From NCBI GenBank assembly GCA_905116865.2, contig CAJHNH020000708.1, forward strand, positions 112,001-176,000: a stretch of DNA of 64,000 nt. The letters are read 5' to 3'. Source of the stretch: Candidula unifasciata. Lineage: Eukaryota > Mollusca > Gastropoda > Stylommatophora > Geomitridae. The notes beneath the pieces are model-generated. The model had not been told where the DNA came from, searched no databases, and worked only from the letters and a program-made list of their open reading frames with translations. The position numbers were made by a program, and so were the translations under genes. Every line of letters starts with the position of its first letter. The first letter of the stretch is position 1. Below are positions 21,399 to 32,609 of this stretch, piece by piece.

Positions 21399-21479
21399 AA
21401 AAAAGGAGGGGGGAGGAGCCTAGTATCATACTAGGTTCCCTTCTCTTTGCCAATTTAATACCTCAATATACCATAGTGA

Positions 21480-21726
21480 ACGTCACTCTGGTCACGGTAC
21501 GCCTGAAAGACTCTCTTTCTCCAGTCCCATGTGCTGTCTCGTAGTCATTTCCGCGGAGGTTTGCCTCTGCATCGTGTTCCGGAAACTGTCCTTCCCCACC
21601 ACTGCTCTCTCCAGGCCAGCACGACGTGTAACCTGGTCAACATAGATCAGCTTTCGGGACAGGATGCTGTTCATGGACCAATTCTCCTCGATGCACAGAC
21701 CTTGCAGAATATCAGTGTCTTTCTTT
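21480..21726 (-). mobile_element. LINE C-terminal fragment (type G)
   Basis: The minus strand reads SILSRKLIYVDQVTRRAGLE and RAVVGKDSF, a LINE ORF2 C-terminal pattern. The same DNA blocks (GGTCAACATAGATCAGCTTT, GGGACAGGATGCTGTT, GCAGAATATCAGTGTCTTTC) recur at 27365-27560. Confidence 0.6.
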
Positions 21727-22132
21727 TTCCTGAGAGGGCTGCGTGGTCTCGAGGCATGGTGACCGCCTCCAATGCTGGAGGTTCCGGGTTCAATTACCGT
21801 TTAGGGCCGGGATTTTTTTCCCACGTGGACTTGGGACTTTAGTAATTCCCCCTGGTCTCTGGGTAGTGAGATCGGACACCCGTGTGCAATGTTGCACACG
21901 TAAAAAATTCCTTGGCAGTTGGAAATATAAAAAAAAATAGTGGCCTAACGGCCGGGAAAAATTTGGGGTATAAAATCTATTAAAAGTATTTCAGGATCCT
22001 CGTCGGTGCTACAGAGCCTGTGTACTGTGCTGAGCTTCTTCTGACTCAGACTTGAGTTGGAAGAAGAACGGAGCACTCATGGGTTACTACCCGTGTGCCA
22101 TGATGTTGGTCCGTTGTTCACAACCTCAAACC
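21727..22132 (+). mobile_element. S3 SINE, near full length
   Basis: A tRNA-like head, GCTGCGTGGTCTCGAGGCAT with B box GGGTTCAATTACCG, is followed by a 330-bp body: CCACGTGGACTTGGGACT, CCCTGGTCTCTGGGTAGTGA, CTTGGCAGTTGGAAAT, GGGTTACTACCCGTGTGCCA and GATGTTGGTCCGTTGTTCAC. It is unusually long for a tRNA-derived SINE, about 400 bp. Confidence 0.8.
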
Positions 22133-22249
22133 TCTTTTTCTTGTTATATGATATTTGAAGAATTGTTCTGTAGCACTTCACTTCAAAAGCCACGGTTTTT
22201 ATTTCAATGACTGAGTGAGAGTACGTGACTCACATCCATAAGTTGCCAA

Positions 22250-22765
22250 GGGAAGTGCCTGCATGGTCTCAACATGTTTAACCCACTTCAAGGTCAAGAT
22301 CAATACTGACAAATTACTAGTGGTGTCTATTTTCTTATACGGATGTGAGAGTTGGACTCTCACTGTGGAAATGGAAAGAAGGATTCAGGCTTTCGAATGT
22401 AAATGATACAGACGCATTTTACGAATTAGTTATTTAGAACACAAAACTAATAAATATGTCAGCGTCAAAAAATGCCATAATGAGCCTCTCATGGCAGTGG
22501 TGTAACGTCGCAAGCTAGTTTCTTTTGGGCACGTGGTGAGACATGATTCGATTGCAAAAACTGCACTTTCGGGGGGAGGGGGGGGGGGGGGTAGGTGAAG
22601 AAGAGAAGGGCTAATAAGAACCTGGAATGACACATCAAGAAATAGACAGGACTAAGTTAACACACACTTATTCATCAAGCTCTAGACAGAGAAAGATGCG
22701 GGTTTTATGTGCTAGTGCTTCCATCAATACAACTCCACGACCCTAATAGGTCAACGGGCTACGTT
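22250..22765 (+). mobile_element. LINE C-terminal fragment (type H)
   Basis: Reads, with stops, through IFLYGCESWTLTVEMERRIQ, YRRILRISYLEHKTN and RRKLVSFGHVVRHDSIAKT, a well-known RT C-terminal arrangement (YGCE-WTL, RR-LRI, FGHV). A G-run near 22566-22591 interrupts the frame. The end, near 22740, reads as the worn last residues of the same ORF. Confidence 0.82.
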
Positions 22766-23107
22766 ATATATGTAACTCACTTCCAGGACTTGTGCCACCG
22801 GTCGGTCTATCTAGAGATGGACTAATACAATCATGCCACAGGGTTAGAGAATGTTGTAGATCCACCGCAGACAACCTTCGTTGTAGAGGCGGCAAGAAAT
22901 ATTTGATCCTGGTGATATTATTTTTCTCAATGCGTGCGTATATGAGCACTGCTTTACTTTCCTGTTGCTCTTCCTTCTTACTGCTGGCAATAGCATCTAG
23001 CATGTGTTGTGTTTAGCTTCCAACTTGCCTTTAACGCTAGACATAAATTCTGGTAATATGCATCTGTATGTGTAAAAGCAAGTAAATAAACATGACTATG
23101 TTATGTC
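22766..23107. other. No recognisable feature
   Basis: Short overlapping frames on both strands without recognisable content. Confidence 0.4.
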
Positions 23108-23345
23108 AGCGTCTGTGGCTTAGGCGTTACGAACGCGCTTTGTAATGCTGGGGTGCCGGGTTCGGTCCCAGCTGTGGGCCCTGCGCCTTGCGTTGGTTTC
23201 GACAGTGGTTTCGAGAAGCCCACCGCCCAGAAAGAAATGGCAAACTACTGGACGTAAACTTGTCTAGAAAAACCACAACAGCCAAAAAAAATGCTGGGGT
23301 TGCTTCTGCAGCGGCATGTAAAAGATACCAACTAACTTTTATGTT
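23108..23345 (+). mobile_element. S2 SINE (unit 1)
   Basis: Head GTCTGTGGCTTAGGCGTTAC with B box GCCGGGTTCGGTCCCAGC, body GCGTTGGTTTCGACAGTGG, AATGGCAAACTACTGGACG and a final GCATGTAAAAGATACCAAC. Among the best preserved S2 copies here. Confidence 0.88.
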
Positions 23346-23394
23346 ATGCCAGAATCGTATCAAGTATATGATGCTCTAAAAATATCCAGTAATG

Positions 23395-23485
23395 TATTGT
23401 CCAATCGGCACTCTATGGCTGTTGTCGTCAACATCAGGCAGGCCACCATTACTTATCGGAATATATTACCAGGTACTCATTTTGA
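23395..23485 (-). mobile_element. S1 SINE, truncated (unit 1)
   Basis: The minus-strand blocks AATATATTCCGATAAGTAAT, GGTGGCCTGCCTGATGTTGA and GTGCCGATTGGACA belong to S1; the head was lost at the duplication joint. Confidence 0.65.
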
Positions 23486-23725
23486 GTCGGCATCTGTGGC
23501 TTGGGCGTTACAAACGAGCTTCGTAATGCCGAGGTGCCGGGTTCGATTCCAGCTGCGAGCTTTGCGCCTTGCGTTGGTTTCGACAGTGGTATCGAGAAGC
23601 CGACCGTCCAGAGGCAATGACAAACTACTGGACGTAAATTTGCATTAAAAAACCACAACAGCCAAAAAATGCTGGGGTTGGTTCTGCAGTGCCTTGTAAA
23701 GAATACGCAATTAACTTTTATGTTA
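23486..23725 (+). mobile_element. S2 SINE (unit 2)
   Basis: Same structure as unit 1: head TCTGTGGCTTGGGCGTTAC, B box GCCGGGTTCGATTCCAGC, body GTTGGTTTCGACAGTGGTAT, end CCTTGTAAAGAATACGCAAT. Confidence 0.88.
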
Positions 23726-23777
23726 TGCCAGTATCACTTCGAGCATATGATGTTCTACAAATATCCAGTAATGTATT

Positions 23778-24016
23778 GTCCAATCGGCACTCGATGGTTG
23801 TTGTCAACATCACGCAGGCCACCATTACTTCTCAGAGTACTCATTTTAAGCCGGGCCGAGTTCGAAATCAACACGGCCGGGCTTCAGTTGGATCTTTGCT
23901 GGAAGTCTCGGTAGTCAATGTCATTTTTGAAGCGAGAAAAAATTTATTCGATTTCGATTAAAACCCAGTACCTTCGCCCTGGCAGACGAGCTTCTAGCCG
24001 CTACATCGCCACGATT
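23778..24016 (-). mobile_element. S1 SINE (unit 2), with head
   Basis: The minus-strand head starts near 24013 with CGTGGCGATGTAGCGGCTAG (A box) and the B-box region is GAAGGTACTGGGTTTTAATC. The body continues to GGTGGCCTGCGTGATGTTGA and GAGTGCCGATTGGAC. Confidence 0.7.
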
Positions 24017-24603
24017 CATATATCTACATAAAAGAACTAGTCTGCTTCAAAATAAAAGCGAGTATATATGTTTAAAAAAATATAACAGAAATAAATAAAA
24101 ATATCAATTTATGCCAGCAACACAATAAACAACCGCACCGTTATCATGTGGGCGAGTCAAGCAGCTACATTTATGGGGAACATTACTATTACATTCAATA
24201 CGGCATCGTTGTACTGCTGCTGCTGCTGCAGGTTCTAACAACCCTGTATGATCGACACGAGAATCAATACGAACATGCAGCCACCCGCTGGCCTGCTGCA
24301 AGATATCAACGAAATACTAGGAATTACAACAGCACTAGGAACTATCATTTATGGCAATACAATCGGTTGACACTGGCAATAAACTAAATCGGAAGGCTAG
24401 GCATACCGGGGACTTTCAGTTCAAGTCAGAATTGAAAGTTCTCAATAAAGAAAGATTGGTCTCTCACTGGCTAAATTACCACAAGTGCCGGCTACAAAAA
24501 ATAACCTGGAGGTTGGGTAAACTGGAAAACCGAAAGCATCAAACAAATCTAGGCAAACTGCAATCATGACAACGTTGGTACCAAAAGTTATTAGATAAAA
24601 ATA
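24017..24603. other. No recognisable feature
   Basis: Includes a (GCT)5 run near 24218. Two open frames at 24148-24387 and 24351-24569 show no recognisable domain and no convincing exon borders. Confidence 0.45.
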
Positions 24604-25083
24604 GATTGTTATATACTGTCCGGAATATTGTGAGTGTTATATACTGTTTGGCATATTGTGAGTGTTATATACTGTTTGGCATAGTGTGAGTGTTATATAC
24701 TGTTTGGCAAATTGTGAGTGTTAAATACTGTTTGGCATATTGTGAGTGTTATTTACTGTTTGGCATATTGTGAGTGTTATATACTGTTTGGCATATTGTG
24801 AGTGTTATATACTGTTTGGCATATTGTGAGTGTTATATACTGTTTGGCATAGTGTGAGTGTTATATTCTGTTTGGCATATTGTGAGTGTTTTATACTGTC
24901 CGGAATATTGTGAGTGTTATATACTATTTGGCATATTGTGAGTGTTTTATACTGTCCGGAATATTGTGAGTGTTATATACTATTTGGCATAGTGTGAGTG
25001 TTATATACTGTTTGGCATATTGTGAGTGTTATATAATGTTTGGCATATTGTGAGTGTTTTATACTGTTTGACATATTGTGAGA
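24604..25083. repeat. 28-bp minisatellite, about 17 copies
   Basis: The unit is TTATATACTGTTTGGCATAT followed by TGTGAGTG. Variants with TGTCCGGAATATTG recur at intervals, hinting at a higher-order pattern. There are no spacers, so it is not CRISPR-like. Codon phase shifts at each copy, so it is not coding. Confidence 0.95.
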
Positions 25084-26016
25084 CAAAGAAGACAAAGAAT
25101 AACATAACTGGCACTGAAATGTGAAACAAATGAATGGAGGAAACGGTATATTACCAGCCTGCGGTGTTGCAGAGACTAGCAATATTATATGTATAAGGTA
25201 GTATAAAGTGTGCATGTGTTGTGTGGAATGGCTCTGTGACTTAGATTAGTGAAAGCGTATCACAACCCTTTCAAAACATGACAACAGGCTGACATTGGCA
25301 ACAAACGAAATCGGAAAGCTAAACATATTTAAGACTTTTAATTCAACAACTCGATTCGCATTTCCAATGCGGCGGTTTGGAGAAAAAATGTTTTCGTCGC
25401 TTCTAGACAGTGGAACAAGACTTACACTGTGGAACAGATCGGGACTTCACCAGGTAACATACCTAAATACAGCCGTAGATGCATACATTCACTAATGCCA
25501 ACCTTTATTATGGAAATATCACAAAAGAGAAAGAGTGCCATGTCTGAGTCAGTAAACACACACATCTCTGAGTAGGTGCGCTGCTGAAAAAAAACATCGT
25601 CACGTTCAACCAGCATCCCCAAAAGGGGGAGCTTTAGGTTATAATTGGGACTAGGTTTTGTGTATATAAAATGGCCTAGCACTGCACGCCACTAAGAGCT
25701 CTGAAAAGGTCTCCTGCAGTGTTGATGCGATCAAAGGAGACAGATCCAAATACTGTCCCGATAGCGACGAAGTCGACTAGAAAATGAGCGACCTGGTCAC
25801 TTATAACACATATGATGAGTGAGTGAGTGAAGCATAACACCACTAGCGCCGTACACCGAGCGATTAACTTCCTGTGATGCAAAGTGCAAAGCGTTGCTAT
25901 TTGGATGAGAATTTCCCCCCAGATCCTAGAAACCCTGTTCAACCGCAGGGTGTATTGGGTCCCCTGATTGATACAAAGTAACCTTAAGTCCAGCCAGGTT
26001 ATGGCGTATTTTGATA
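25084..26016. other. No recognisable feature
   Basis: The text near 25263-25320 (AGGCTGACATTGGCAACAAA) resembles 24366-24400 (GGTTGACACTGGCAATAAAC), so the minisatellite may be flanked by a weak duplication. No gene recognised. Confidence 0.45.
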
Positions 26017-26223
26017 CTTTAATTTTATACGACCACATCTCGTCGCAAAATCCTAGGGGTTTCTCTGGACAGTACCATATTATGGGGGGGGGGGGTTGGA
26101 GTAGTGTTAAACGAATGGCAACTACTGCTAAGCCTAACCCTATCCTCCCTATACTATGGGTCGTTGTGGGGATTTCCCTACCAAATTTCGGAGCCAACGA
26201 AATGTGGTCGTATAAACTTAAAG
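26017..26223. mobile_element. Palindromic MITE with TA flanks (mariner-like)
   Basis: The left arm CTTTAATTTTATACGACCAC and ATCTCGTCG is mirrored by a right arm that reads, on the other strand, CTTTAAGTTTATACGACCAC and ATTTCGTTGG. A TA dinucleotide abuts both ends. The centre has a G12 run near 26085. A worn relative of the right arm (CTACCAAATCTAGCAGCCGA) lies near 40000. Confidence 0.78.
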
Positions 26224-26763
26224 TACCCCCATTTTTAGTAACACATCTAATGCATTTGTGATATTTATATTACCTCAAGGGCTGAGACGCACGCCTGTGC
26301 TTTTTCTGGTTAATCGCATATACAGCAATGTTTCTCTCTCACACTATAATTAGGTCCTCGCGTGCACTGCATTCAGTTTATGGAATAGCTCTAACGTCTT
26401 TATATAAACCAATAATACCCAGGATCTGGGTTTGAATACTCTTGGCATAGTTCAGAGAGGACGTACAATGACTGTTTTGCCTCGCTTCATTAAAAACAAA
26501 ACCAAAAACCCAAAAATTAGCATAATACGGACAATTAAAGCTGGTCGAATTGTTTTGTTGTATGAACATGTTTTCCTAATCTCACTCAGCCGTAACTAGC
26601 AGTCAGAATTACAGCCTGCTAGTTCCGAAGTGATGGAGAACGTATGTGAAGAGAAAGGAAACCTCTAATTCACCGAAAAATGACTTGACTGACAGCAAGC
26701 ATTCTCTTAGGAACGGTTATGTGTTCTTCTGAGACATCAGCAGAGCTATAGCAGAGTTGTATT
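26224..26763. other. No recognisable feature
   Basis: AT-rich spacer, nothing recognised. Confidence 0.4.
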
Positions 26764-27004
26764 TAGTAGATACGTTAGTTGCATATTTTTTACAGAACGT
26801 TGCAGAACCAACCCAAACAGCCCCTGACTGTTGTGTGATTTTTCTAGGCAAATTTACGTCCAATAGTTTGCCACTGCTTCCTGGACGGTCGACTTTTTGT
26901 ATACAACTGTCGAAAACAACGCAAGGCGCATGGCCCGCAGCTGGGATCGAACCTGGCATCCCGGCATTATGAAGCGTTCGCATCGACTTAGGCACAGAGC
27001 CGAC
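26764..27004 (-). mobile_element. S2 SINE, near full length
   Basis: The minus-strand head is CGGCTCTGTGCCTAAGTCGA and the B box GCCAGGTTCGATCCCAGC. Body: GCGTTGTTTTCGACAGTTG, AAGCAGTGGCAAACTATTGG, AACGTTCTGTAAAAAATATG. The end GCAACTAACGT matches other S2 ends. Confidence 0.88.
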
Positions 27005-27364
27005 ATTTAGTGGATAAGACTAGAAAAATATAGACAGTTCGTAATGAACTGACGAACAAGGCATGGCGGTAGAGGAAACGCTTCTTACTTACCAGTCACC
27101 AATGTCTGACTCACATAAAGCATTGTTTTCGCAAGGGTTTTTTTACTGCCTAAAACAGCAGAGTTGTGTTTAGTATGTAAGACTAGGAAAACTGGCATCT
27201 CGTAATGGCGTGGCGAAGAAGGCATGACGGGAGAGGAAGTCCCGATGAATGTTGTAGAAAAGGTGTTTATTTTCTGAAACTGGAGCAGAGCCACAGTCGA
27301 GTTCTGTCATCATCATCATGATGTGCAGAACGTCTCTCTCATGAGTCTAAATGCATTTTTTTTT

Positions 27365-27560
27365 TTTTGAACTACGCCTCTCGTCTGCTCTCTCGTCTTG
27401 TGCACTTTATTTCCAAGGAGTCACTTACATTGTGTGCCCGTCTTCGTGTTACCATGCCTTCTGCTACTGAAATGGTCAAAATATTGCAGCTTCTGAGACA
27501 AGATGCTGTTTATTTGCCAATCTCCCTTGATATTCATATCTTTCAGAATGTCAGTATTTC
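27365..27560 (-). mobile_element. LINE C-terminal fragment (type G), copy 2
   Basis: Shares GGTCAAAATATTGCAGCTTC, TGAGACAAGATGCTGTTTAT and CAGAATGTCAGTATTTCTTT in order with 21480-21726. No continuous protein remains. Confidence 0.55.
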
Positions 27561-28351
27561 TTTTGCAATTAGAAAAAAGACCTGCTCATTAGTACAGATC
27601 TGTCCGCACAGTCCCCATAAGAATAGTGGTGAATTACACAGATGAAGTATAAGCACTGCCTTCTCTAATAGGCCTATAAATAGAGAAGGCCGTGGTATAA
27701 GCTTATTCTTGTTGGGTTTGCTGTCCATGCCGATCAAACCAGTAGTAGTGATCACTGGCCTAAATATATTCTCTTCTGATAGACAGGATGGTCCATTCTT
27801 CCTTTGAAATATATAGTGAAGTTTGAGAACTACTGAATACAAGTGATCATTTCTAAATTCTCTCCACAATCAGACGCCAAAGTCAAAAATGTGAAGAAAG
27901 ATCACAGGGCTAAATTCGACAGAATCTTGACTTTATCGCTTTGTTGCCCAGCAGTCCTGGCGGCGTGCTGTTCCAACCACGGAAATCCTGCTCCCCGATG
28001 ACCAATTTAATACATCGCGGCATGGCGCCTACTGCTGTCATAACATAAAACCAGGATTTTATCCAGCGGTTCTTAGAGTGGACTACGAGTATCTCCAGAG
28101 GGCAGAGTTGTTTTCAACATTCAGTAGCCCATAGGCGCCAGAACCTGGGAGCTAAGGTATCCTGACCGACGCCCCCATAATTTTTAAGGGGCGCTAATGC
28201 CTCCGCCATCCACTCTCATTCACATTGGGACTAAGTTGTCACCCTTAACCCTGTACAGTCTTTTTAAGCATACGTTTATACATTTTATAAATCCAAATAC
28301 AATATATTTACTGTATTTGTAACGTAGCAATAATAATTAATGCACAATCCG
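27561..28351. other. No recognisable feature
   Basis: The minus-strand frame at 27543-27869 overlaps the type G LINE end and may be more of the same element, but I cannot match it to a domain. Confidence 0.4.
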
Positions 28352-28478
28352 TCTTCTACCAGTGATCATCGGCTGCAAACTCAGGTGGTAAGTTCTGGTT
28401 GTTCATCCACTTCTGGACTTTCGTCTTGTTCCAGGATTTAAGTTTTGCGTGCATATCTGTTTTACTGGTCTATGAAAA
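28352..28478 (-). mobile_element. RG retroposon, 3' half
   Basis: The minus strand carries GCACGCAAAACTTAAATCC, AGAAGTGGATGAACAACCAG and AACTTACCACCTGAGTTTGC, ending at CACTGGTAGAAG. Confidence 0.75.
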
Positions 28479-28548
28479 CATAAAGTCTAGCCTCATATGC
28501 CCGATGTGCCTCTGGTGGGTAAAAGGACCTTTGCTTTACGACGGATAG
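28479..28548 (+). mobile_element. S1 SINE, 3' tail only
   Basis: AAGTCTAGCCTCATATGCCC and GTAAAAGGACCTTTGCTTTA match the S1 3' end. It abuts the RG copy tail-to-head. Confidence 0.6.
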
Positions 28549-29977
28549 TGTTTAGCGGCTGTGAGAGTTTGCTTGGGCTCAACGTAAGAGCTTATCAGTG
28601 GTCGATGTATGTGTAGCTACTAAAATACATAATTGCATATGATCAATATGGCGTTCATAAATTCCGCGTTTTCCTAATCAGAGTCAAACTACTTGTTTGA
28701 TAACAGTGTTCATTTACAGGCTATTTAAAGGGTCTTCGCTCCAAGATGTGGCGTCATACGATTATTTAGGCAGTCATGCAGATAAAGATTTTGAATCGGA
28801 TGGAGACATAAAAATATGATCACGGTAACTATAAAAAGCTAATTTCAGTTGTGCCAAAGTTACAATAGTGAGAGCTCTTTTGCTAAACCAGTGCTGTTGT
28901 AAGGAAAACATGGAGAAAGGCTTTAAAAAATAACTCATAAAGTAATACATTTATTAACTAGTGCCTGCGCAGTGGATATGTAAATAATTGGTTTGGTACA
29001 ATCACTAATGTAGAGTTATGGCAGAGAACTAAATAAATGTCATTGATTTAAGAGAGGGGGGAGAGGCACTGGGTAGTCATTCACTAAGACAATGTGATGA
29101 TAACTATAAGGACCTCACATTGGAACCTACAGGGACGATCAAATGAATAAAGCTAAACCAACAGACACACACAGAAGAGCATTAGAGAGTGAGATGAAAA
29201 AGACACAGAGGACATAGGGTGAGCTGAACGTGGCAGCACAGGATAGGACGACTCGGACCCAGATGAAGGTCAATGCCCTATCGTGAGGATCAGTTAATTC
29301 TCAACTTCACGTCAATACTGTTGGAATATCCGAAAGGAGGAGGAAAAACGTGCGAAGAAGGAAGAAGATTCCTTGTCTTTCTCCGTATTGGCCTCTGTCT
29401 ATTATTATCTTTACCGCACACGTATACCTCTTTTTTGTCTCCCATTATTTCCTTGGTTTTGTGAATTCCAATCCAATGACATTCTATTTGCGTTACTACT
29501 AGACTGTCTCAATGTGTGTCCTATCCGGGGCCAGCGTTTTTCTCTCGCGTATTCATTCACCTAAATGCGCCTAGTTGTCTTCTAGCTCAGCATTCGTGGC
29601 CCTATCATACCATTTAATCCCTTATATTACACCGAGGCGTCTCTAAATGAATATGTGTGGTTTCGGAGTAATTACTGTGTCTGTTATTCGTCGTTGGTTA
29701 CTCCCAAACAGCTACGGTTGTGGATGAAATGTTAACTTTTCTAGGCTTAAATACACATAAAACTGAATATGTTCCTGGGAAGAGGGGGGGGGGGCGTGGC
29801 ATTTACACTAAGGGCCAGCTGCTCTATACAAAATGTCTATGATCCAGTGTCAAATGCGCCACTTGCGTGAAAAAGGTCCCCTACTTATCTACTCTACTAA
29901 TCACTTGTACAACCCACCCACCCACCCCCGCCCCCTTTTTTTTATAAACAAGACAGTATGTTTGCAAATTGCTGGTC
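28549..29977. other. No recognisable feature
   Basis: AT-rich; overlapping short frames at 29273-29564 and a G-run near 29788. No gene or repeat recognised. Confidence 0.45.
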
Positions 29978-30164
29978 TCTTCTTCTTGGCATTCACCTTC
30001 TGCCAACTCGGGCGGCAAGTTCTGGTGCCTGCCCACTCTGAACTTTGGTCTTGTTCCCAGATTTGAGGTTTACGTGTACATCCGTTTTACTGATCTGACT
30101 TATTTGTATCCGTAATGTTGGTTCCTCGCCTTTCAGGTAGAAGCACTGCGACTTCGATGGAAAC
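29978..30164 (-). mobile_element. RG retroposon, 3' two-thirds
   Basis: Minus strand: GAAGTCGCAGTGCTTCTACC, TGAAAGGCGAGGAACCAACA, AAACGGATGTACACGTAAAC, AACTTGCCGCCCGAGTTGGC and a short AAGAAGA tail. Confidence 0.75.
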
Positions 30165-30307
30165 AAACCAAATTACTCGCGCTTGACGACATTCTTGTTA
30201 GGGAACATCTATATTTTTTTGTTCTTCTTCAGACAGATAAGGTCAAGTGTGATGCCAAACTATTGTGAAGAGTATGTTAACGCTTCTTAAATTCGTGAAA
30301 CTTAATT

Positions 30308-30575
30308 CTTCACTTGGCCACGCATAAATTACAATACCACACCGACCATGCAATCAGAATGGATAAGACAAGACTTCCTCATCAAGCCCTCATATGGACA
30401 CCAAAAGGGAAAACAAAAAAGGAAGACCTAGAGAGAGACTCTATGCAGAACCATAATCAGAGAAGGATCAACCATGTGCCCCATAATCAAGACCTAAAGC
30501 AGATTCAACGAACCGCCAGACATGGAGAACTACGATCTCTGCCCTATGCGTTGCCCTAGACCCAGGAGGAAAGAC
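30308..30575 (+). mobile_element. LINE C-terminal fragment (type F)
   Basis: An 81-residue open stretch reads IRMDKTRLPHQALIWTPKGK, KTKKEDLERDSM, then QIQRTARHGELRSLPYALP, the worn form of a common LINE ORF2 C-terminus (LRM--HRLPHQALTWTPEGKR-RGRP). The basic RGRP motif is lost. Confidence 0.65.
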
Positions 30576-31258
30576 TAACTAACCAATGCATAAATAGAAC
30601 ACTAAAAGCCACATGTTTAATTATACAGCTTCAATTCTAACAGACTTCAGCGCCCCATGGTCGACACTGGTGACTAGCTTGTCAAAATAATTACAACGTT
30701 CAGGGGTATCCTCGTCGAGACCGCACTAACGCGCTGACTAAACAATCTGCTTGCCTGGTAACGTTACAACAGAAGTAACAGAGGAAACATTTCACACGAT
30801 TGGTGTTTCATAGTGTTAGACCCATGTTTTTATGAATCACTTAGCATTCTGTGAGGGACATGCACACATTCTAGGCCAGTACATATGAGGCGGATGACCA
30901 TTACCCTTTCTCCTTGCCATTCATTTCAAGACAGTACCAATAACATTGTGGAAATTATCTTTAAAGTCTTAGTGGGTGTCATGGTTGTTTCCAAAAAGAG
31001 CAGGGCTCAACAGAACGCGTCAGTTGATAACCCCCACCCCACAGGACTTACCAATGTCCCGTGATCGTGACAATGTCCTTAGCAAAGACAGCTCTCCTTA
31101 TGAAAACGGTGGAAAGCGGGGAGAGAGGCGGGGGGGGGAGAGAGATAAACAAAGCGGGGGAAAAAAAAGATGGGGGGGGGACACAATATGACACAGAATG
31201 CTATGGCAGAAAAGCAGCAGATCTTGTGAATTCCTAATATGCCAACAATGACATAGAG
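30576..31258. other. No recognisable feature
   Basis: Contains a purine-rich G/A stretch at 31105-31185. No gene recognised. Confidence 0.45.
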
Positions 31259-31434
31259 CAGAAATGTCAAACTTACGGCCCGAGGGCCGCATGAGGCCCT
31301 TTGTAAGCATACCTGCGGCCCGCGCAAAGGAATATTTTTATTGAATGGCTCTAATTAGTTGTTGTGTGTGGCCTTCACGACGTCAAAATCTTACCCGTAC
31401 GACCCTGGGGGAACCCTCAGTTTTAACATGCCTG
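31259..31434. mobile_element. hAT MITE of a second family
   Basis: Starts CAGAAATGTCAAACTTACGG and ends TCAGTTTTAACATGCCTG, inverted ends of about 13 bp. The run GGCCCGAGGGCCGCATGAGG near the left end is typical of a hAT group common in animal genomes. Flanks ACATAGAG and GCATAAAG match at 6 of 8. No transposase. Confidence 0.75.
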
Positions 31435-32188
31435 GCATAAAGGATATGATACAGATAGAGAGACTAGACTGCAGATTACTCGGTAACCGTAGGGTGTCCC
31501 AATAGGATGTTATATACCTGAACGGGTTTTTTGGGCTTAGTCCTTTTGAATCTCTCGCACACGACGACGTTAATCATACAGACTAAATCCAAGAAGGGAA
31601 AAGTTATAGTGAGCTGCGTAGAATGAATCAGCTTTAAAAGAACACAACTGGGGTGAATAATCAGAGCTGCAGCGAGAAAATCTTCGTCGGCGAAAACATC
31701 TTCTTCAGCAAATGACAACAAAATGATACAGAGATTTTTTTTTAGGGGGGACGGGGGGGGGGTGCGATAGAGAACTACAGAAAGGAACTGAGCTTGTTAA
31801 AGTGCATGAGTGCGGGAGTCGTCGAAATATACCAGCATATGAAACACACACAACACTAACTGTCATGAGTTACATGACGGTCGACAGAAGTTGAGAGGCT
31901 GACATTTTATTAGCGTTTCGTTAGTTCAACGACAGTGCGAGCTCAGTGCAATTTCCTACCTCAACCCAGGAAACACGATTCTCAATGACGTTTAAATGGG
32001 GTTATATCATTTAACCCAAACATACGAGAATAACGCTGGTCTGTGGTAAAAGTATATTCTTCCATACAACATTTGGTTACAAAAGAGGGGGAAATCACAC
32101 ACATATTGAACACCACTACGGTGATGGGAGTTGGTAGTTAGGGTTATTACACGGACACGCGAGATTGTCAGGATTTATTGTAGAGTTT
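31435..32188. other. No recognisable feature
   Basis: A G-rich run near 31747-31760. Open frame 31476-31721 on the minus strand has no identifiable domain. Confidence 0.45.

Positions 32189-32609
<421 letters not shown>

Larger units (their letters stand above)
23108..23863. repeat. Tandem duplication of a 378-bp SINE pair
   Basis: Each unit holds a plus-strand S2, a 50-bp spacer ending ATATCCAGTAATGTATTG, and the 3' part of a minus-strand S1. Shared non-SINE spacer (TATGTTATGCCAG, ATCCAGTAATGTATTGTCC) and the constant 378-bp offset show that the pair was copied as a block. The second unit continues into the rest of its S1; the first is cut off at TACTCATTTT where the second S2 begins. Confidence 0.88.

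Noticed and set aside
24604..25083. CRISPR-like regular 28-bp repeats
   Set aside because: Units are contiguous with no spacers, and the window is eukaryotic.
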